DNA from: Bacteroidota bacterium
GTDB lineage: Bacteria; Bacteroidota; Kryptoniia; Kryptoniales; JAKASW01
Length of the DNA stretch: 7,172 nt
NCBI GenBank assembly: GCA_021785235.1
Contig: JAJYGB010000477.1
Span: 1 to 7,172 of the forward strand
Direction: 5' to 3'
The notes beneath the pieces are model-generated. The model was not told the origin of the DNA and did not search any database. It saw nothing but the letters and a program-made list of their open reading frames with translations. Positions 6,055-7,172 of the stretch are shown one piece after another. A program made the position numbers and the translations under genes. Within the stretch, counting starts at the first letter, position 1. Every line of letters starts with the position of its first letter.

Positions 6055-6399
6055 TCAAGTCGGAACGTCTCTTTTTGTATGAATGGACTCGATCGGGAAA
6101 CCGTCGTCTTCTATGAATGCGACGATGGTTCCCGCGGACAGACTGTTCGGCTCGATGATGACTTCTTTTCCCTCGATCGCTTCGTAGACATTACCGGCTT
6201 CGAAGGCGAGATGCGGCATTGTCTTCACAATTTCAGGCAGCCCACAATCTTCGTCGTAATACATCCATTCGATTCCGAATTCGCTCGATTCAAATCCCGA
6301 ATGGTAGACTCCGTACTCCGGGATATATTCTTCACCAGCCCTGTGCACTTTGGTGGGAATCCCGAGATGATGGTATTTCAGCCCGCTCCGCCTTGTCAT
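6055..6399 (-). CDS. Small VOC-fold (glyoxalase/bleomycin-resistance-like) protein of unknown substrate
   Basis: The 114-residue protein has the sequence rhythm of a single VOC-superfamily unit. It starts with the strand LKYHHLGIPT (about residues 7-16), where the HHLGI pattern provides the usual first metal ligand. A later strand MPHLAFEAGN (about 61-70) resembles the PHxAFEVDD segment. Near the C-terminus TIVAFIEDDGFPIESI (about 91-106) carries the acidic residue (Glu104) often used as last ligand. VOC proteins bind a divalent metal and include glyoxalases, dioxygenases, epimerases and antibiotic-binding proteins; this one is too general to assign. Most two-module VOC enzymes are longer, so it would act as a dimer. 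The ATG follows GGGGTG by a rather long 12 nt, and no better start exists because the frame is closed by a TAG just upstream. It is 245 bp upstream of the YqaE-like gene; no operon partner is evident. Confidence 0.75.
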   Translation of the reverse strand: MTRRSGLKYHHLGIPTKVHRAGEEYIPEYGVYHSGFESSEFGIEWMYYDEDCGLPEIVKTMPHLAFEAGNVYEAIEGKEVIIEPNSLSAGTIVAFIEDDGFPIESIHTKRDVPT

Positions 6400-6504
6400 G
6401 CCTATTCAATCACCCCGAAAAGTAACCAGTGGAAGCCGATTCTCCTAACGCGTCGCCCTTACTCCGAAGAACCTGTCTTTATGGTTGGAACAGCGGGACG
6501 AATG

Positions 6505-6630
6505 TCAGCCCCAAATATCCAGAATCTTCGCCTTCAACAACACAAGGTAGGAGAGTATCCCGGGGAGATAAATATACAGGCCTGAGAGCCTGACAGTCTC
6601 AGGCCAAAATTTTCTTTTCGCAGCGCGCAT
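6505..6630 (-). CDS. Possible 41-residue membrane microprotein directly abutting the DUF6515-like gene
   Basis: The minus strand reads ATG at 6628-6630, immediately after the TAA stop (6631-6633) of the upstream gene, and stays open for 41 codons to TGA at 6505-6507. The peptide starts with a basic stretch (MRAAKRKFWPE). A hydrophobic segment follows, about residues 15-32 (LSGLYIYLPGILSYLVLL), and it ends KAKILDIWG, which fits a single-span membrane peptide. The TAAATG junction would allow translational coupling. Against it, the frame crosses a perfect 9-bp inverted repeat that could be the upstream gene's terminator, there is no distinct ribosome-binding site, and I recognise no family. It may be chance. 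Confidence 0.25.
   Translation of the reverse strand: MRAAKRKFWPETVRLSGLYIYLPGILSYLVLLKAKILDIWG
6579..6605. terminator. Nine-bp inverted repeat downstream of the DUF6515-like gene, possible terminator
   Basis: GGCCTGAGA (6579-6587) and TCTCAGGCC (6597-6605) form a perfect 9-bp stem with a 9-nt loop, starting about 25 nt past the stop of the DUF6515-like gene. Leftwards it is followed by TGTATATTTAT, only moderately T-rich. Rightwards it is followed by AAAATTTTCTTTT, a better tract, but no gene runs that way. The position suits a terminator for the exported-protein gene; efficiency is uncertain. Confidence 0.5.
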
Positions 6631-7172
6631 TTACTTCTGTTCCTTGAACGAAGAAGGGGCGAAGTTAATCGACTTCACTTGCGTTATAGGAACGCTGCGT
6701 ACTTCGTTCTTCACCTGGAACTGTATGCTGTCCGCGGTCGCGCCGACGAACACTCCGGAGAGCGTAGAGCCATCGGTCAGGCTCATGACATCCTCATCGC
6801 TGCTCGGAGAGGCGGGGGCCTGATTCGGCCTGGGGACTACAACGTAGGCGTTCTCATCCGGGAGGTATTGGAAGTACGCCCCGCCGCCGTAGAAATACAG
6901 CGCCGGGCCAACGTGGAAGCTCCAGAAGCCATAGGGAAGAAATCTGAACCTGGCACCGAACGGCGGGTGGAAAAGGACGTATCCTCCCCTCCATCCCCTA
7001 TAGAAGTATCCATTATGATAATAGTACGGACGGTTACCCGCGTATACCCTCACGTGATTCTGCGGAAGCCTCAACAGATGCGCGGGAGCCTGTCTTTCCG
7101 GATAGGCCCTCGTTCTTTGCGCGTAAACATTCGTCGAAAAAACGGTTGAGACAACCGCGACCGTCGCTGCCA
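6631..7172 (-). CDS. Exported Tyr/Gly-rich DUF6515-like protein (5' end cut by the window edge)
   Basis: The frame is open from the right edge to TAA at 6631-6633, about 179 codons. A TTG at 7074 sits inside the frame and is not the real start. Codons upstream of it read as the end of a signal peptide, VAVVSTVFSTNVYA, with a likely signal-peptidase I site before QRTRAYPER; the true start lies beyond 7172. The mature part has aromatic, glycine-rich repeats such as RPYYYHNGYFYRGWRGGYV and a second YFYGGGAYFQYLPDENAYVVV. This matches the YYYxxGxYYRPxxGGYVVV pattern of DUF6515-type envelope proteins. After a PNQAPASPSSDED linker comes a separate C-terminal segment: LTDGSTLSGVFVGATADSI, then a short strand, then VPITQVKSINF. 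It looks like a small Sm-like beta-barrel often fused to secreted proteins. Function is unknown; location is probably periplasm or outer surface. Confidence 0.72.
   Translation of the reverse strand, partial: AATVAVVSTVFSTNVYAQRTRAYPERQAPAHLLRLPQNHVRVYAGNRPYYYHNGYFYRGWRGGYVLFHPPFGARFRFLPYGFWSFHVGPALYFYGGGAYFQYLPDENAYVVVPRPNQAPASPSSDEDVMSLTDGSTLSGVFVGATADSIQFQVKNEVRSVPITQVKSINFAPSSFKEQK

Noticed and set aside
6079..6585. Plus-strand open frame (168 codons) over the VOC gene and the downstream spacer
   Set aside because: It is antisense to the VOC-like gene, which has recognisable strand motifs, and it shows no domain or ribosome-binding site of its own.

Overview
The window reads as one leftward-transcribed (minus-strand) stretch of a bacterial chromosome. 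It has moderate GC, intergenic gaps of 55 to 245 bp, clear Shine-Dalgarno sequences and an E. coli-like consensus -35 box. The pump and regulator resemble proteins of the Bacteroidota/Chlorobiota/Ignavibacteriota group. The SD sites and the TTGACA promoter argue against a classical Bacteroidia genome, so an Ignavibacteria/Chlorobi-type environmental bacterium is my best guess. This is inference from protein flavour, not a database result.

Layout, read in the direction of transcription (right to left). At the right edge is the 3' part of a gene for an exported Tyr/Gly-rich protein of DUF6515 type, cut by the window end. Its stop codon abuts a possible 41-codon membrane microprotein that overlaps a strong inverted repeat. 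Next come a small VOC-fold (glyoxalase-like) protein, a 245 bp spacer with degenerate CACGGAGT repeats, and a two-helix Pmp3/YqaE-type membrane peptide. A dense regulatory region at about 5390-5529 follows. It leads into a three-gene set: TetR-family repressor, periplasmic membrane-fusion protein, and RND inner-membrane efflux pump of proton-driven (HAE) type. A 214 bp spacer separates the pump from the start of bioB (biotin synthase), which runs off the left edge.

The core is the tetR-mfp-rnd operon. The two transport genes encode the inner-membrane and periplasmic parts of a tripartite drug or small-molecule exporter. No outer-membrane channel (TolC/OprM type) is present in the window. The repressor gene comes first, so repressor and pump are probably co-expressed and autoregulated.

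The most interesting part is the operon's control region. Two 28-bp inverted repeats of identical form, GGAAACG-N14-CGTTTCC, have starts 83 bp apart. One lies directly downstream of the -10 of a TTGACA-N17-TATCTT promoter; the other lies just upstream of the tetR ribosome-binding site. A hairpin plus T7 tract that looks like an intrinsic terminator sits between them, pointing in the direction of transcription. This suggests repression at two operators plus premature termination, or possibly attenuation, in the leader. I found no CRISPR, tRNA, rRNA, transposase or phage genes.
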